Below are positions 43,101-51,586 of a DNA stretch of 64,000 nucleotides, piece after piece (positions within the stretch are counted from its first letter, which is position 1; each line of letters starts with the position of its first letter). The stretch is from Microcoleus sp036704825. GTDB taxonomy: Bacteria > Cyanobacteriota > Cyanobacteriia > Cyanobacteriales > Microcoleaceae. The notes beneath the pieces were generated by a model, which searched no databases, had not been told where the DNA came from, and was given only the letters and a program-made list of their open reading frames with translations. The stretch lies in contig JAUBSN010000043.1 in the NCBI GenBank assembly GCA_036704825.1, forward strand, positions 4,182 through 68,181, written 5' to 3'. The translations under genes were made by a program, and so were the position numbers.

Positions 43101-45213
43101 GTCTTTGACTCAAGTAGCGCTAAATTTGCAAAAAGAATTTAGCATCAAAATTACCTTTCGCCAGCTATTAGAAACTGTGCCCACTCTCGGCACTTTATCT
43201 GAATTTATCGACGGTGCTCTGCCGCCGGAGGTTTTGCCGGAAACTCCTGCCGTCCAACAAGCCGCACCCGCACCGGCGATCGCACCGACAGCAGCACCTC
43301 CTGCGCCCATTGCCGCTCCCGTTGCAGTCAGCGCCCCTGTAAATCTGCCCTTACCCAGCCCCGGGCCTCAAATTTTGCATCCCGTACAGTCTGGCAATGT
43401 CGAATACCTGATCGGGCAGCAGTTGCAAATTATGTCGCGACAGCTAGAACTGTTGGGCGGCGCTGGTTCTGTTCCCGCACAGCCGGCACCTGCAGCCAAC
43501 GGTCAAGTTATGCCGCAGCAGCCGGCACCCGTTCAACATATCCCTCCATCCCAGACTAACGGCAGCGCGATCGCACCAACCGCAGCACCAACAGCGGAAC
43601 CAACCGCAGAACCAAAAAAGGTGTTCGGGGCCGCCGCCCGCATCGACACCTCCGATCGCGACGGATTAACTCCGCAGCAAGCAGCATATCTAGAAACATT
43701 TGTCAAGCGATATACGGCGCGAACTCAGAAATCCAAACAGTACACTCAGACTCACCGCCACCACCTCGCCGATCCGCGGGTAGTTTCGGGGTTTAACCGG
43801 ACGATGAAAGAGTTGGTTTATCCGATCGTGGTTGGGCGATCGTCCGGTTCTAAACTTTGGGATGAAGACGGTAACGAGTACGTGGATTTAACCAACGGTT
43901 TCGGGTCGAACTTTTTCGGATATTCGCCTGCATTTATTACAGAAGCGATCTCCGCTCAAATGCAGCGCGGGTATGAAATCGGCCCGCAAACACCGCTAGC
44001 CGGAGAAGTTGCCGAGCTCGTGTGCGAGATGACCAAACACGATCGCGCCGCCTTCTGCAACACCGGTTCTGAGGCAGTTTTGGGCGCAATGCGCCTCGCC
44101 CGCACCGTCACGGGCAACAGTACGATCGTCATGTTTACCGGAGACTATCACGGGATTTTCGACGAAGTGATCGTGCGCGGCACCAAAAAACTGCGATCGC
44201 TCCCCGCAGCACCGGGCATTCCCCAATCGGCCGTTGACAATACCCTAATCCTCGACTACGGCGAACCAGAATCCCAGGAAATCCTCAAAGCGCGGGCGGG
44301 CGAGTTCGCAGCCATCATGGTAGAACCGGTACAAAGTCGCCGTCCCGACTGGCAACCGCGAGAATTCCTCCACGAAGTGCGCCGAATTACCGAACAAGCC
44401 GGTTGCGCCTTCATTATGGACGAAGTGATTACCGGATTCCGAGTTGCACCGGGCGGCGCCCAAGAATATTTCGGCGTACAAGCGGATATCGGCACCTACG
44501 GCAAAGTTGTCGGCGGCGGGATGCCGATCGGGGTAATCGCGGGCAAATCCGCCTGGATGGACGCTTTAGATGGCGGTTTTTGGCAGTTCGGCGACGACTC
44601 GTTCCCGGAAGTTGGCGTCACTTATTTTGCAGGGACTTTTGTGCGCCATCCCCTGACTTTAGCAGCCGCCAAGGCATCCCTCGAATATTTGAAGCGCGGC
44701 GGGCCTTCATTGCAGCGCGAACTCAATGCCAAAACCGACAAATTCGTTGCAGAATTGAACGCCATGTTCGATCGAGAGCAAGCACCTTTCACAGTTAAAA
44801 ACTTCGGTTCCCTGTTCAAAATCACCTACCCGCAAGATTTTACTCATGGAGAACTGCTGTTTTACTCGCTGCGGGAAAAAGGAATTCACATTTGGGATCA
44901 CCGCCCGTGTTTTCTGACGCTAGCGCATTCCGACGCAGATATTGCTTTTGCCAAGGAAGCATTTAAAAACAGCATTGCCGAATTGCAGTCAGCCGGATTT
45001 TTTGCCACTCCGTCTGGTGGGACTGTTCCGGCGATCGACTTCCACAAAAATGGCAATACAAATGGATCGAAATCGTCAATTGCTTTCTCGAACAATTCTC
45101 CCGTACCCGGTGCCAAATTAGGGCGAGATCCTAATGGCAATCCAGCTTGGTACATCGCAGATCCAGAGCGACCGGGAAAACATTTACAAGTAGGAGAGAG
45201 TTTGTCAAATTGA
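40129..45213 (+). CDS. Type I PKS: KS-AT-ACP-aminotransferase
   Basis: This 1694-residue protein has KS (about 10-435) with Cys182 in HTACSTSLVA, ETHGTATPLGDPIE and KSNFGHTIAAAG, and AT (about 540-870) with Ser629 in GHSIGE and SHAFHSP, the malonyl-CoA type. A repeat-encoded linker (about 888-945) precedes the ACP with Ser990 in MGLDSLSLTQ. After a Pro/Ala-rich linker comes a GSA-type PLP aminotransferase (about 1190-1620) with NTGSEAVLGAMRLAR, FIMDEVITGFR and the Lys in TYGKVVGGG. No KR, DH or ER is present, so the beta-ketone can be converted directly to a beta-amine, as in mycosubtilin- or microginin-type modules. It lies between two NRPS genes. Confidence 0.93.
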   Translation: MTNSQENSELDGIAIIGMAGRFPGAASVGELWQNLCGGVESTTLFGDAELDPSIDPNLRQNPNYVKARGIIDGADRFDAAFFGVSTREAEITDPQQRVFLEIAWAALENAGCDPNTFNGSIGVYAGTGNNTYFPNNIAGRSDVISRAGEFQVMVANEKDYIATRTSYKLNLKGPSVSVHTACSTSLVAVCQAFYALMSYQCDLALAGGISITVPQNSGYLYQEGGMFSSDGHCKPFDAKAEGTVFGNAAGAVVLKRLEEAIADRDTIYAVIRGVGLNNDGAAKVSFAAPSVDGQADAIAMAHAMADVDPETISYVETHGTATPLGDPIEIEALTQAFALKTAAKQFCAIGSVKSNFGHTIAAAGVTGLIKTALALKHQQIPATLHFEQPNPAIDFANSPFYVNAELSEWKAGKTPRRAGVSSFGVGGTNAHVVLEEAPALEPSSPSRPRQLLLLSAKTASALDAATANLRSHLAQNPEIDLADAAYTLQTGRQAFNYRRFAVCSDRADAVEVLESLPPLRTATRCTEARNPAVIFMFPGQGSQYVNMGLNLYESEPLFRETVDRCAEILQPHLGRDLRKVLYPGSDETTAAESLRQTFLTQPAIFTVEYALSKLWQSWGVTPQGAIGHSIGEFVAATIAGVFSLEDALMLVAARGRLMQDLPGGSMLSVRLPAAEVEGRLSADLAVAAVNAPDLCVVSGPTEAIALFQQQLESESVVCKQLHTSHAFHSPMVDSIVEPFAEYVKKVQLSAPTIPFVSTVTASWITAKQATDPMYWARHLRATVRFADGIKELWQDPNRILLEVGPRTTAATLARKQAKDLKKQVAISSLSDSPENQTEWAALLSAAGQLWLCGVSIDWQSFYQEETRDRLPLPTYPFESKRFWIEPKVGEGEMGRGGDGERGRWGEGENSQFPMPDSQFPITTSQQSTVNSQQSTVNNQLPMPNSQVETQVAARKYRLIPVIKNILEETSGEDLGSVDEDLTFLEMGLDSLSLTQVALNLQKEFSIKITFRQLLETVPTLGTLSEFIDGALPPEVLPETPAVQQAAPAPAIAPTAAPPAPIAAPVAVSAPVNLPLPSPGPQILHPVQSGNVEYLIGQQLQIMSRQLELLGGAGSVPAQPAPAANGQVMPQQPAPVQHIPPSQTNGSAIAPTAAPTAEPTAEPKKVFGAAARIDTSDRDGLTPQQAAYLETFVKRYTARTQKSKQYTQTHRHHLADPRVVSGFNRTMKELVYPIVVGRSSGSKLWDEDGNEYVDLTNGFGSNFFGYSPAFITEAISAQMQRGYEIGPQTPLAGEVAELVCEMTKHDRAAFCNTGSEAVLGAMRLARTVTGNSTIVMFTGDYHGIFDEVIVRGTKKLRSLPAAPGIPQSAVDNTLILDYGEPESQEILKARAGEFAAIMVEPVQSRRPDWQPREFLHEVRRITEQAGCAFIMDEVITGFRVAPGGAQEYFGVQADIGTYGKVVGGGMPIGVIAGKSAWMDALDGGFWQFGDDSFPEVGVTYFAGTFVRHPLTLAAAKASLEYLKRGGPSLQRELNAKTDKFVAELNAMFDREQAPFTVKNFGSLFKITYPQDFTHGELLFYSLREKGIHIWDHRPCFLTLAHSDADIAFAKEAFKNSIAELQSAGFFATPSGGTVPAIDFHKNGNTNGSKSSIAFSNNSPVPGAKLGRDPNGNPAWYIADPERPGKHLQVGESLSN
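42792..42942. repeat. In-frame tandem repeats inside the PKS gene (16-mer and 7-mer arrays)
   Basis: At 42801-42848 are three perfect 16-base units (GGAGATGGGGAGAGGG) with partial units on both sides. Positions 42901-42942 carry six 7-base units (CAACAGT, outer ones CAACAAT). Between them lie AATTCCCAATTCCC-like strings common in intergenic DNA of this window. The block codes for the linker between AT and ACP and all three frames stay open across it. The other two frames stop at 42971 and 42982. Confidence 0.92.
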
Positions 45214-45240
45214 CGGTTAGGGTTGGTAATTAAATCCTGT

Positions 45241-45386
45241 AGGGGCAGGTTTTACCAACCGTAATTGCCTAAGAGAAATAATCTCGTAAACCCGCCCCCA
45301 CCCAATGGTAAATCTCAATCTACCTTTAGGGGCGGGTTCACCAACCATAATCGCCACAAATCCCTAATCTCAAAAACCCGCCCCCA
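45241..45386. repeat. Two copies of the GGGGCGGGTTT palindromic repeat
   Basis: Copies lie at 45241-45300 and 45328-45386, each running from GGGGC(A/G)GGTT through ACCAACC, a TAAT-GCC centre and ATCTC to AAACCCGCCCCCACCC. They match the element at 6296-6358. They lie between the PKS and second NRPS genes, so both the DNA and any transcript can fold into hairpins. Confidence 0.85.
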
Positions 45387-45450
45387 CCCAACGGTAAATC
45401 CTAATTTACTTCTTTAAAACCAATCTCCCCTCAAAGACAATTTAATTTAT

Positions 45451-45562
45451 GGCGTTGCTTAATCAGGGTATGAAAAAAATCAGTGGGAAATCGGGAAGCT
45501 TTGTGGGCAATGGTTTATATGACTTGCATATTGAGCCTTTCATACCGTAAATCAGCAACGCC
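45451..45562. repeat. MITE-like element with GGCGTTGCT ends, between PKS and NRPS genes
   Basis: This 112-base element starts GGCGTTGCTTAATCAGGG and ends with AATCAGCAACGCC. The terminal inverted repeats extend about 25 bases with mismatches and include TATGAAA / TTTCATA. It sits 33 bases upstream of the second NRPS start and has no coding capacity. Confidence 0.8.
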
Positions 45563-45595
45563 TAATTTATTTAGTTTCACTACCGTTAATAGCCA

Positions 45596-48500
45596 ATGAA
45601 AACAACCGCAGATTTACAACCAAAACTAACCGCTGTAGATTTCGATCCTTTCGCCGGCGGAGAACTTTTTGCTTGCGTACCCGCGACAGAATCGCAGAAA
45701 GAAATCTGGATTGCCGTGCAAATGGGAGACGAGGCAAATTGCGCTTACAACGAGTCGATGTGTCTGCGGTTGCAAGGAAACCTCGACGTTGAATCTCTCC
45801 GATTTTCCATTCAGGAATTGGTGCAGCGGCACGAGGCGCTGCGGACAACATTTAGCCCTGACGGATCGACTCTTTGTATTGCGTCGTCGATGGAGATTGA
45901 TATTCCTTCGATTGACTTGTCAATTTTGGACGATCGCGATCGCGAATCGAAATTAGCACATTTGCGCCGTGAAGAAGTCGATCGACCTTTCAATCTAGTG
46001 CGCGGGCCGCTGTTTCGCAGTCAAATTATTAAGCTGCAAGAACAGGAACACATCGTTATTCTCACCGGCCACCACATCATTTGCGATGGCTGGTCTTGGG
46101 GCATAATATTCCCGGATTTGGGAGCAATTTATTCTGCCAGACAGCAAGGGTTAGCTGCGAATCTTCCACAGCCAGAAAGTTTTATAGAATACGCAATTTT
46201 ACAAGAAGAAAACTCAACAATAGCTGAAAATATTGAGGCTGAAAAGTATTGGTTAGAACAGTTTTCAGGCACGATTCCGGTGCTAGATTTACCGACAGAC
46301 AGAGCGCGACCTGCTTTGAGAACTTACCAGGGTTCGCGGGAAGATTGGGAACTCAATCCTGATTTGGTTGCTAACCTCAAACGCCTGGGAAAAAAAGCAG
46401 GATGCAGTTTTTTTACAACTCTCTTTGCTGCATTTGAAGCTTTTATGTACCGCTTGTGCGGGCAAGAAGATTTGGTTGTCGGAATGCCGGCGGCAGGACA
46501 ACTTGTTGGGGGAAAAGACAAGCTTGCGGGACACTGCGTGAGCTTGTTGCCGATCCGCACCCGCATTAACGAGGAACAATCTTTTAGAGATTATTTGCGA
46601 TCGCGCCGGACGGCAATTTTAGATGCTCTAGACTGCCAGCAGATTACCTTCGGTACTCTCGTGAAAAAACTAGCAGTGCCGCGGGATTTCAGCCGCATCC
46701 CGCTAGTGCCTGTAACTTTTAATTTGGACGTGCAACTTGCGGAAGAGCAGCTTAATTTTGAAGGTTTTAAGGCTGAAGTCTTCTCGAATCCGAGAACTTG
46801 TGAAAATTTTGAATGGGCCGTCAATGCCAGCGAAACAAAAACCAAACTCGTGCTGGAGTGCCAGTACAATACCAACTTATTTGATGCTGCGACAATCCGC
46901 CGCCGCATGGCTGAATTTGAGGTGCTGTTAGAGGGGATAGTTGCTAATCCAGAGCACCCGCTGAAAAACTTGCCAATTTTGACGGCAGCGGAACGGCAAC
47001 AGCTATTAGTTGAGTGGAACAACACTCACACAAATTATCCCGAATCTGCCTGCATTCACCAACTATTTGAAGTTCAAGCAGAACAAACTCCCGATGCTGT
47101 AGCCGTAGTTTTTGGAGAGCAACAGCTAACCTACCAACAGCTAAATTGTCGCGCCAATCAACTCGCACATTACTTGCAAACTTTGGGGGCCGGCCCGGAA
47201 GTTTTAGCGGGCATTTGTTTGGATCGCTCGATCGATGCGATCGTCTCACTTTTAGCTGTTCTCAAAGCAGGTTCGGCTTACTTGCCCTTAGACCCAGCTT
47301 ATCCCAAAGAACGGCTGGATTTCATGCTTTCAGATGCCCAAATATCGGTGCTTTTGACTCAACAACACCTAGTAGAAAAACTTCCCGAAAACAAAGCAAA
47401 AGTAATTTGCCTGGATGCGGCGCGGGAGGAAATAGAGGCACAAAGTGAGATAAACCCAGCCAGTCTCGCTAATGCAGACAATCTAGCTTATGTCATGTAT
47501 ACTTCCGGTTCGACAGGCAAGCCCAAAGGCGTTTGCGTCGTCCACCGGGGCGTAGTCCGGTTAGTCAAAGACACTAATTTCGCCAGCCTCACCGCAGCAG
47601 AAGTCTTCCTGCAACTGGCTCCGATTTCCTTCGACGCCTCGACCTTGGAAATTTGGGGAGCGCTGCTCAACGGGGCGCAACTGGCGGTATTTCCTCCCGG
47701 CAGCCCGTCTTTGGCAGAGTTGGGAGAGGCGATTCGCTTATACAAAGTGACAATTTTGTGGCTGACAGCCGGACTGTTTCACTTGATGGTGGACGATCGC
47801 ATTGAGGATTTAAAGGGTGTGCGCCAACTGTTGGCAGGCGGCGACGTTTTATCTGTTCCCCACGTCCAGAAGTTGCTGCGAGAAGTTCCAAACTGCAAAT
47901 TAATTAACGGTTACGGGCCGACCGAAAATACGACTTTTACTTGCTGCGCGCCGATCGACCCCAGCAGTGAAATTAGCAATTCCGTGCCCATCGGGCGGCC
48001 GATCGCCAATACTCAAGTTTACATACTCGATCGTCACTTGCAGCCAGTGCCGATCGGCGTTCCGGGCGAATTGTATACAGGTGGTGCAGGCTTGGCCAGA
48101 GGCTACCTCAACCGCCCGGATTTGACGGCCGAAAGGTTCATTCTCAATCCCTTCAACGATTTTAGATTGCCGATTTTAGATTTGAGATTGGGGAATGCCC
48201 AAAACCAAGAAGCATCTCATAATCCCCAATCAAATCGCCTTTACAAAACAGGGGATTTAGCCCGCTACCTGAATGACGGTAACATCGAGTACCTCGGACG
48301 CACTGACAATCAGGTAAAGATTCGCGGCTTCCGCATCGAAGTGGGAGAAATTGAGGCAGTGCTCGCCGGACATCCAGATATTGCTCAAGTTGCCATCGCA
48401 GTTCAGTTAGATGGTTCGGGCAACAAATGTCTGGCAGCTTATGCAGTTTCCCGCCCGGGTCAAATTCTCGCAGCCGCTACCCTCCGCAGTTTCCTGCAAG

Positions 48501-49699
48501 AAAGACTGCCAGACTACATGATACCCGCTGGGTTTGTGTTCCTCGACGCTTTGCCCTTGAACCCCAACGGCAAAGTAGACCGCCGCGCTTTGGCAACTCA
48601 AAAGTGGCAATCTAGCGACGCTGCGCCCGATGAAACAATTGCTGTTGCCCCGCGCGACCAATTAGAGCTCCAAGTGACAGAAATTTGGCAACAAGTTTTA
48701 GGCATCAATTCAACGGGAATCAGGGACAATTTCTTTGAGGTGGGAGGACATTCACTGCTAGCAGCGCGCCTGTTAGCTGAAATTGAGAAAGTATTCGACA
48801 AAAAGCTGCCGCTGTCTGCTATTTTCCAATCGCCAACTGTTGAGCAATTGGCTGACATTCTCCGCGAACCGGAATGGTCGTCACCGTCTCCGTCAATGGT
48901 GGTGATTCAACCGGGAACCGGAAGTTACAAACCGCCTCTGTTCTGCATCCACGTACTCGGTAGAGGATTGGAATTTTACCGTCCTTTAATGAATTATATC
49001 GATCGATCGCAGCCTGTTTTGGGACTGTCAACCCAGATTATGGATGAAAAATTGGCTCCCCCCAATCGAGTTGAGGCATTGGCAGCTTATTACATCAAAG
49101 AAATGCAAACTTTTCAGCCGCACGGCCCTTATTTTCTGTTAGGAGTATCTTTTGGGGGGACGGTAGCTTTTGAGATGGCCAGGCAACTTCACGATCTAGG
49201 TGAGAAGGTAGCTTTGCTGGGATTGTTGGACACTTACGGACCGGATGCTTTCACAAATTCGTCTGAGATGAAGCACAGTGAAGGGATAATGAGAATTTTA
49301 CGTCTCACCCCCGGTGCATTTATGAATAAAGCGAAGAGCAATCTGGGCGGAAAAATTGAGAATCTCACTGAGATTCAGTGGAGAATTTTGTGCAATTTGT
49401 ACCGGGCGATGGGGCGTCCCCTGCCAATTTATTTGGAAAACTTCACTCACAGGGAATTAAATCATGAGGCATTGAAACATTATGTCGGGGGAGTTTATGC
49501 GGGTCGCGCATCTGTTTTCAAGGCAGTTGAGAGCGCTACGGCGTTTGGTGCCGATAGCCAATTAGGTTGGGGTAGGGTAATTACCGGAGGAATAGAAGTT
49601 CACGAGATTCCTAGCGACCACCTTGGGATGTTAAAAGAACCTCACGTTCGGATACTGGGGGAAAAATTGCAGGCTGCGGTCGATCGGGCTCAAGGTTAA
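45596..49699 (+). CDS. Nonribosomal peptide synthetase, C-A-PCP-TE termination module
   Basis: This protein has 1367 residues. The C domain (about 20-450) has HHIICDGWSWG with His160 and Asp164. The A domain (about 475-990) has YTSGSTGKPKG, FDASTLEIW, NGYGPTEN, GELYTGG and YKTGDLARYLNDG; the pocket residues are D-A-L-W-L-G-G-T-F(-K), valine-like by comparison with the classic gramicidin valine code. A repeat-derived insert sits at about 855-879. The PCP has Ser1053 in VGGHSLLAAR. The thioesterase (about 1100-1367) has Ser1185 in GVSFGGTVAFEMA and a late His in IPSDHLGML. It is probably the last step of the line, releasing the product by hydrolysis or cyclisation. Confidence 0.94.
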   Translation: MKTTADLQPKLTAVDFDPFAGGELFACVPATESQKEIWIAVQMGDEANCAYNESMCLRLQGNLDVESLRFSIQELVQRHEALRTTFSPDGSTLCIASSMEIDIPSIDLSILDDRDRESKLAHLRREEVDRPFNLVRGPLFRSQIIKLQEQEHIVILTGHHIICDGWSWGIIFPDLGAIYSARQQGLAANLPQPESFIEYAILQEENSTIAENIEAEKYWLEQFSGTIPVLDLPTDRARPALRTYQGSREDWELNPDLVANLKRLGKKAGCSFFTTLFAAFEAFMYRLCGQEDLVVGMPAAGQLVGGKDKLAGHCVSLLPIRTRINEEQSFRDYLRSRRTAILDALDCQQITFGTLVKKLAVPRDFSRIPLVPVTFNLDVQLAEEQLNFEGFKAEVFSNPRTCENFEWAVNASETKTKLVLECQYNTNLFDAATIRRRMAEFEVLLEGIVANPEHPLKNLPILTAAERQQLLVEWNNTHTNYPESACIHQLFEVQAEQTPDAVAVVFGEQQLTYQQLNCRANQLAHYLQTLGAGPEVLAGICLDRSIDAIVSLLAVLKAGSAYLPLDPAYPKERLDFMLSDAQISVLLTQQHLVEKLPENKAKVICLDAAREEIEAQSEINPASLANADNLAYVMYTSGSTGKPKGVCVVHRGVVRLVKDTNFASLTAAEVFLQLAPISFDASTLEIWGALLNGAQLAVFPPGSPSLAELGEAIRLYKVTILWLTAGLFHLMVDDRIEDLKGVRQLLAGGDVLSVPHVQKLLREVPNCKLINGYGPTENTTFTCCAPIDPSSEISNSVPIGRPIANTQVYILDRHLQPVPIGVPGELYTGGAGLARGYLNRPDLTAERFILNPFNDFRLPILDLRLGNAQNQEASHNPQSNRLYKTGDLARYLNDGNIEYLGRTDNQVKIRGFRIEVGEIEAVLAGHPDIAQVAIAVQLDGSGNKCLAAYAVSRPGQILAAATLRSFLQERLPDYMIPAGFVFLDALPLNPNGKVDRRALATQKWQSSDAAPDETIAVAPRDQLELQVTEIWQQVLGINSTGIRDNFFEVGGHSLLAARLLAEIEKVFDKKLPLSAIFQSPTVEQLADILREPEWSSPSPSMVVIQPGTGSYKPPLFCIHVLGRGLEFYRPLMNYIDRSQPVLGLSTQIMDEKLAPPNRVEALAAYYIKEMQTFQPHGPYFLLGVSFGGTVAFEMARQLHDLGEKVALLGLLDTYGPDAFTNSSEMKHSEGIMRILRLTPGAFMNKAKSNLGGKIENLTEIQWRILCNLYRAMGRPLPIYLENFTHRELNHEALKHYVGGVYAGRASVFKAVESATAFGADSQLGWGRVITGGIEVHEIPSDHLGMLKEPHVRILGEKLQAAVDRAQG
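48160..48234. repeat. Intergenic-type repeat inserted in frame in the NRPS A domain
   Basis: The stretch contains GATTTTAGATTGCCGATTTTAG, of the same heptamer family as 2079-2109 and 12128-12163, plus an inverted GATTGGGGA / TCCCCAATC pair. It codes for about 25 residues (DFRLPILDLRLG and onward) between conserved motifs A6 and A7. Confidence 0.75.
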
Positions 49700-49768
49700 C
49701 ATTGGACAATTGACAGTGGACAGCCGACAGCAAAAACCCCGATCGAATTTTTGCTGTGAACTATCAAC

Positions 49769-50016
49769 TATCAAATCGTTTCCGGTTGCATCGGAAGGAT
49801 TTAACCGCAGAGGGCGCAGAGAACACAGAGGAAGAGCACAGAGGGATGAATGCAGGACTAAACTGTTCTACATTTAAATTGTGTGTCAAAAATCAATAAA
49901 AATTTTGTGGGACGGGCTTCTAGCCTGTCCCGAATTTCTAATTTAAATGTAGAACAGCTTATGCGCGGATTTGAAATGACTCGATTTTACAATTCCGATG
50001 CTACCGGATTTGATAT
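49769..50016. repeat. MITE-like element with ATCAAAT-CCGGTTGCATCGGAA ends, containing a second element
   Basis: The left end (ATCAAATCGTTTCCGGTTGC, continuing ATCGGAA) and the right end (TTCCGATGCTACCGGATTTGAT) are inverted repeats about 250 bases apart. Related ends occur at 58318-58455 and 59522-59635. The extra length compared with those copies comes from an inserted AACCGCAGAG-type stretch and a second palindromic element. Confidence 0.75.
49862..49958. repeat. Palindromic element with CTGTTCTACATTTAAATT ends nested in the larger one
   Basis: Perfect inverted repeats of about 18 bases (CTGTTCTACATTTAAATT and its complement) enclose a core with GTGGGACGGGC / GCCTGTCCC. The element lies wholly inside 49769-50016. 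Confidence 0.85.
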
Positions 50017-50079
50017 TTATTGTTTAAATCCCCATCCTAAAAACTCGCTGTCAACTGTCAACTGTCAACTGTCAATTGT

Positions 50080-50877
50080 TTACCCTTCCAAAGCTGCCAA
50101 AAGACACAGCAACAAAGCCTCCGTCCACTCCACGACAGCACCGTAAGTATCGCCCGTGTGGCCGCCCAAACGGTGGTTAAACCAGGCTCCGGCAAAAATT
50201 CCGATCGCACTTCCCCCCAAAGCCATCCCCGCCGCCAACAGCCACCGATCGCCCTCCAAGACAACTTGCACCACGCTCAAACTCAGCAGCAACAGCACTC
50301 CCGGTATAAAATCAAAAGGAGAATAAATAGATTCTTTGTGAAAAGCTCCCTTACCCTCGGCCCGGAGATAGGGATAGCGGGCGATCGCCACCAGTTGACC
50401 CCACCTCCCCCAACCGGCGACGCCCATCAAAGCCAGCCACCGATAGTTATTCAAGTCCGAGAGAGCGGCAGTTTTCAGCAGCACGATCGCGATCGCAGCC
50501 ATCGCCCCAAAGGCTCCTGTAACGCTGTCCCGCATGACTTCCAGCCGGCGCACGGGGTCTGGTACAGCCAGCCCGTCCGCCGCGTCCATTGCGCCGTCTA
50601 GGTGCAGCCCGCCAGTCACGGCGATGCCCAAGACAACCACCAAGGCCGATCGAGTCAGAGCAGGCATTCCCAACAACTGCAACCCAAAATCCGCCAGTCC
50701 CACCATTCCCCCAATCAAAAGCCCGATCGCCGGTGCCAAGCGGGCAATGCCCCGAAACTCCAAAGTCCAAGACACTGGTACGGGCAAACAAGTATAAAAA
50801 GCGACTGCGGCTGCGATGGCAGCGCCTTGATTCCGGAAAAAGTCGATCGTAGAGCGAACCCATTTATCATGCACCAT
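50080..50877 (-). CDS. cobS: Adenosylcobinamide-GDP ribazoletransferase (cobalamin synthase)
   Basis: CobS joins adenosylcobinamide-GDP with alpha-ribazole, the last nucleotide-loop step of B12 or pseudo-B12 synthesis, in the membrane. The 265-residue protein has several hydrophobic helices and the family motifs FYTCLPVP near the N-terminus, GGLHLDGAMDAADGLA (acidic metal-binding motif), RDSVTGAFGAMA and GGHTGDTYGAVVEWTEALLL. Length is normal. It stands alone, with no other cob genes in the window. Confidence 0.95.
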   Translation of the reverse strand: MVHDKWVRSTIDFFRNQGAAIAAAVAFYTCLPVPVSWTLEFRGIARLAPAIGLLIGGMVGLADFGLQLLGMPALTRSALVVVLGIAVTGGLHLDGAMDAADGLAVPDPVRRLEVMRDSVTGAFGAMAAIAIVLLKTAALSDLNNYRWLALMGVAGWGRWGQLVAIARYPYLRAEGKGAFHKESIYSPFDFIPGVLLLLSLSVVQVVLEGDRWLLAAGMALGGSAIGIFAGAWFNHRLGGHTGDTYGAVVEWTEALLLCLLAALEG

Positions 50878-51136
50878 AAGATAGAAAATTTTTCATCTGG
50901 TATGCAGTTGTCAATCGATTAGCGTGTGCCAGAATTGGACTGTAACACCCTAGTTTTTTGGATCGAGCATTCCTCCTGTCGCCCGCTCTTTTCCCCGGAA
51001 AACCTCTGTCGGCAGCGCTCCCAAAGCTCCCTATCTAAAATGACTAAACTCAAGATCCGCGTTTCCCGTACCAAGAATTCTAGCTAACTCCCTGATGTTC
51101 AAGACGGGAAAATACTACAACAGAGGCTTTTACTCC

Positions 51137-51586
51137 ATGAGTCACGATCAATTGAATAACAGGGTAGTTGCTCCTTGCATCATCGATACAGGCATTGTCG
51201 TCAACAAACGCGATATCAAAAGATTGCTGTTTGATTTAGGACGTGTCCGCTACCTTCACATACAAGATGGCCAGATTTACAGCGAAGGGGAAGGTTATGT
51301 ACTCGAAGTCTTCGCCAGCCCCCACCGTTCTACCCTGATTGCCAACCATGCCCTTTATTTGAACGTGTATAGTTTTGATTACCTGGAACTGAAACAGTCC
51401 CCTGAAGATGGTGCTTATTTTGACCTGATTCAAGATGGACGGCAGTTGCGGTTAATTCCCCTCTCCAATCCTTTGCAAGAGCAATTCGCCCGGAATTTAA
51501 ATGCTGCGGCTTTGGATGCGGTTGTCGATCAGGTACTCTCAGGCAACTGGGATCTGCAATGGGACGAGGATGATTCCTCGTTTTAA
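51137..51586 (+). CDS. Conserved cyanobacterial protein of unknown function
   Basis: The protein is about 149 residues from the ATG at 51137 (MSHDQLNNRVVAPCIIDTGI). An in-frame ATG at 51095 would add 14 residues; 51137 has an AGAGG about 12 bases upstream. The protein is acidic toward the end (WDEDDSSF), with beta-rich sequence such as YLHIQDGQIYSEGEGYVLEVF and no membrane segment. No domain is recognised. Confidence 0.65.
   Translation: MSHDQLNNRVVAPCIIDTGIVVNKRDIKRLLFDLGRVRYLHIQDGQIYSEGEGYVLEVFASPHRSTLIANHALYLNVYSFDYLELKQSPEDGAYFDLIQDGRQLRLIPLSNPLQEQFARNLNAAALDAVVDQVLSGNWDLQWDEDDSSF

Noticed and set aside
49883..50146. Open frame of 87 codons downstream of the NRPS cluster
   Set aside because: It is composed of nested MITE ends and TCAACTG heptamers and overlaps the end of cobS.
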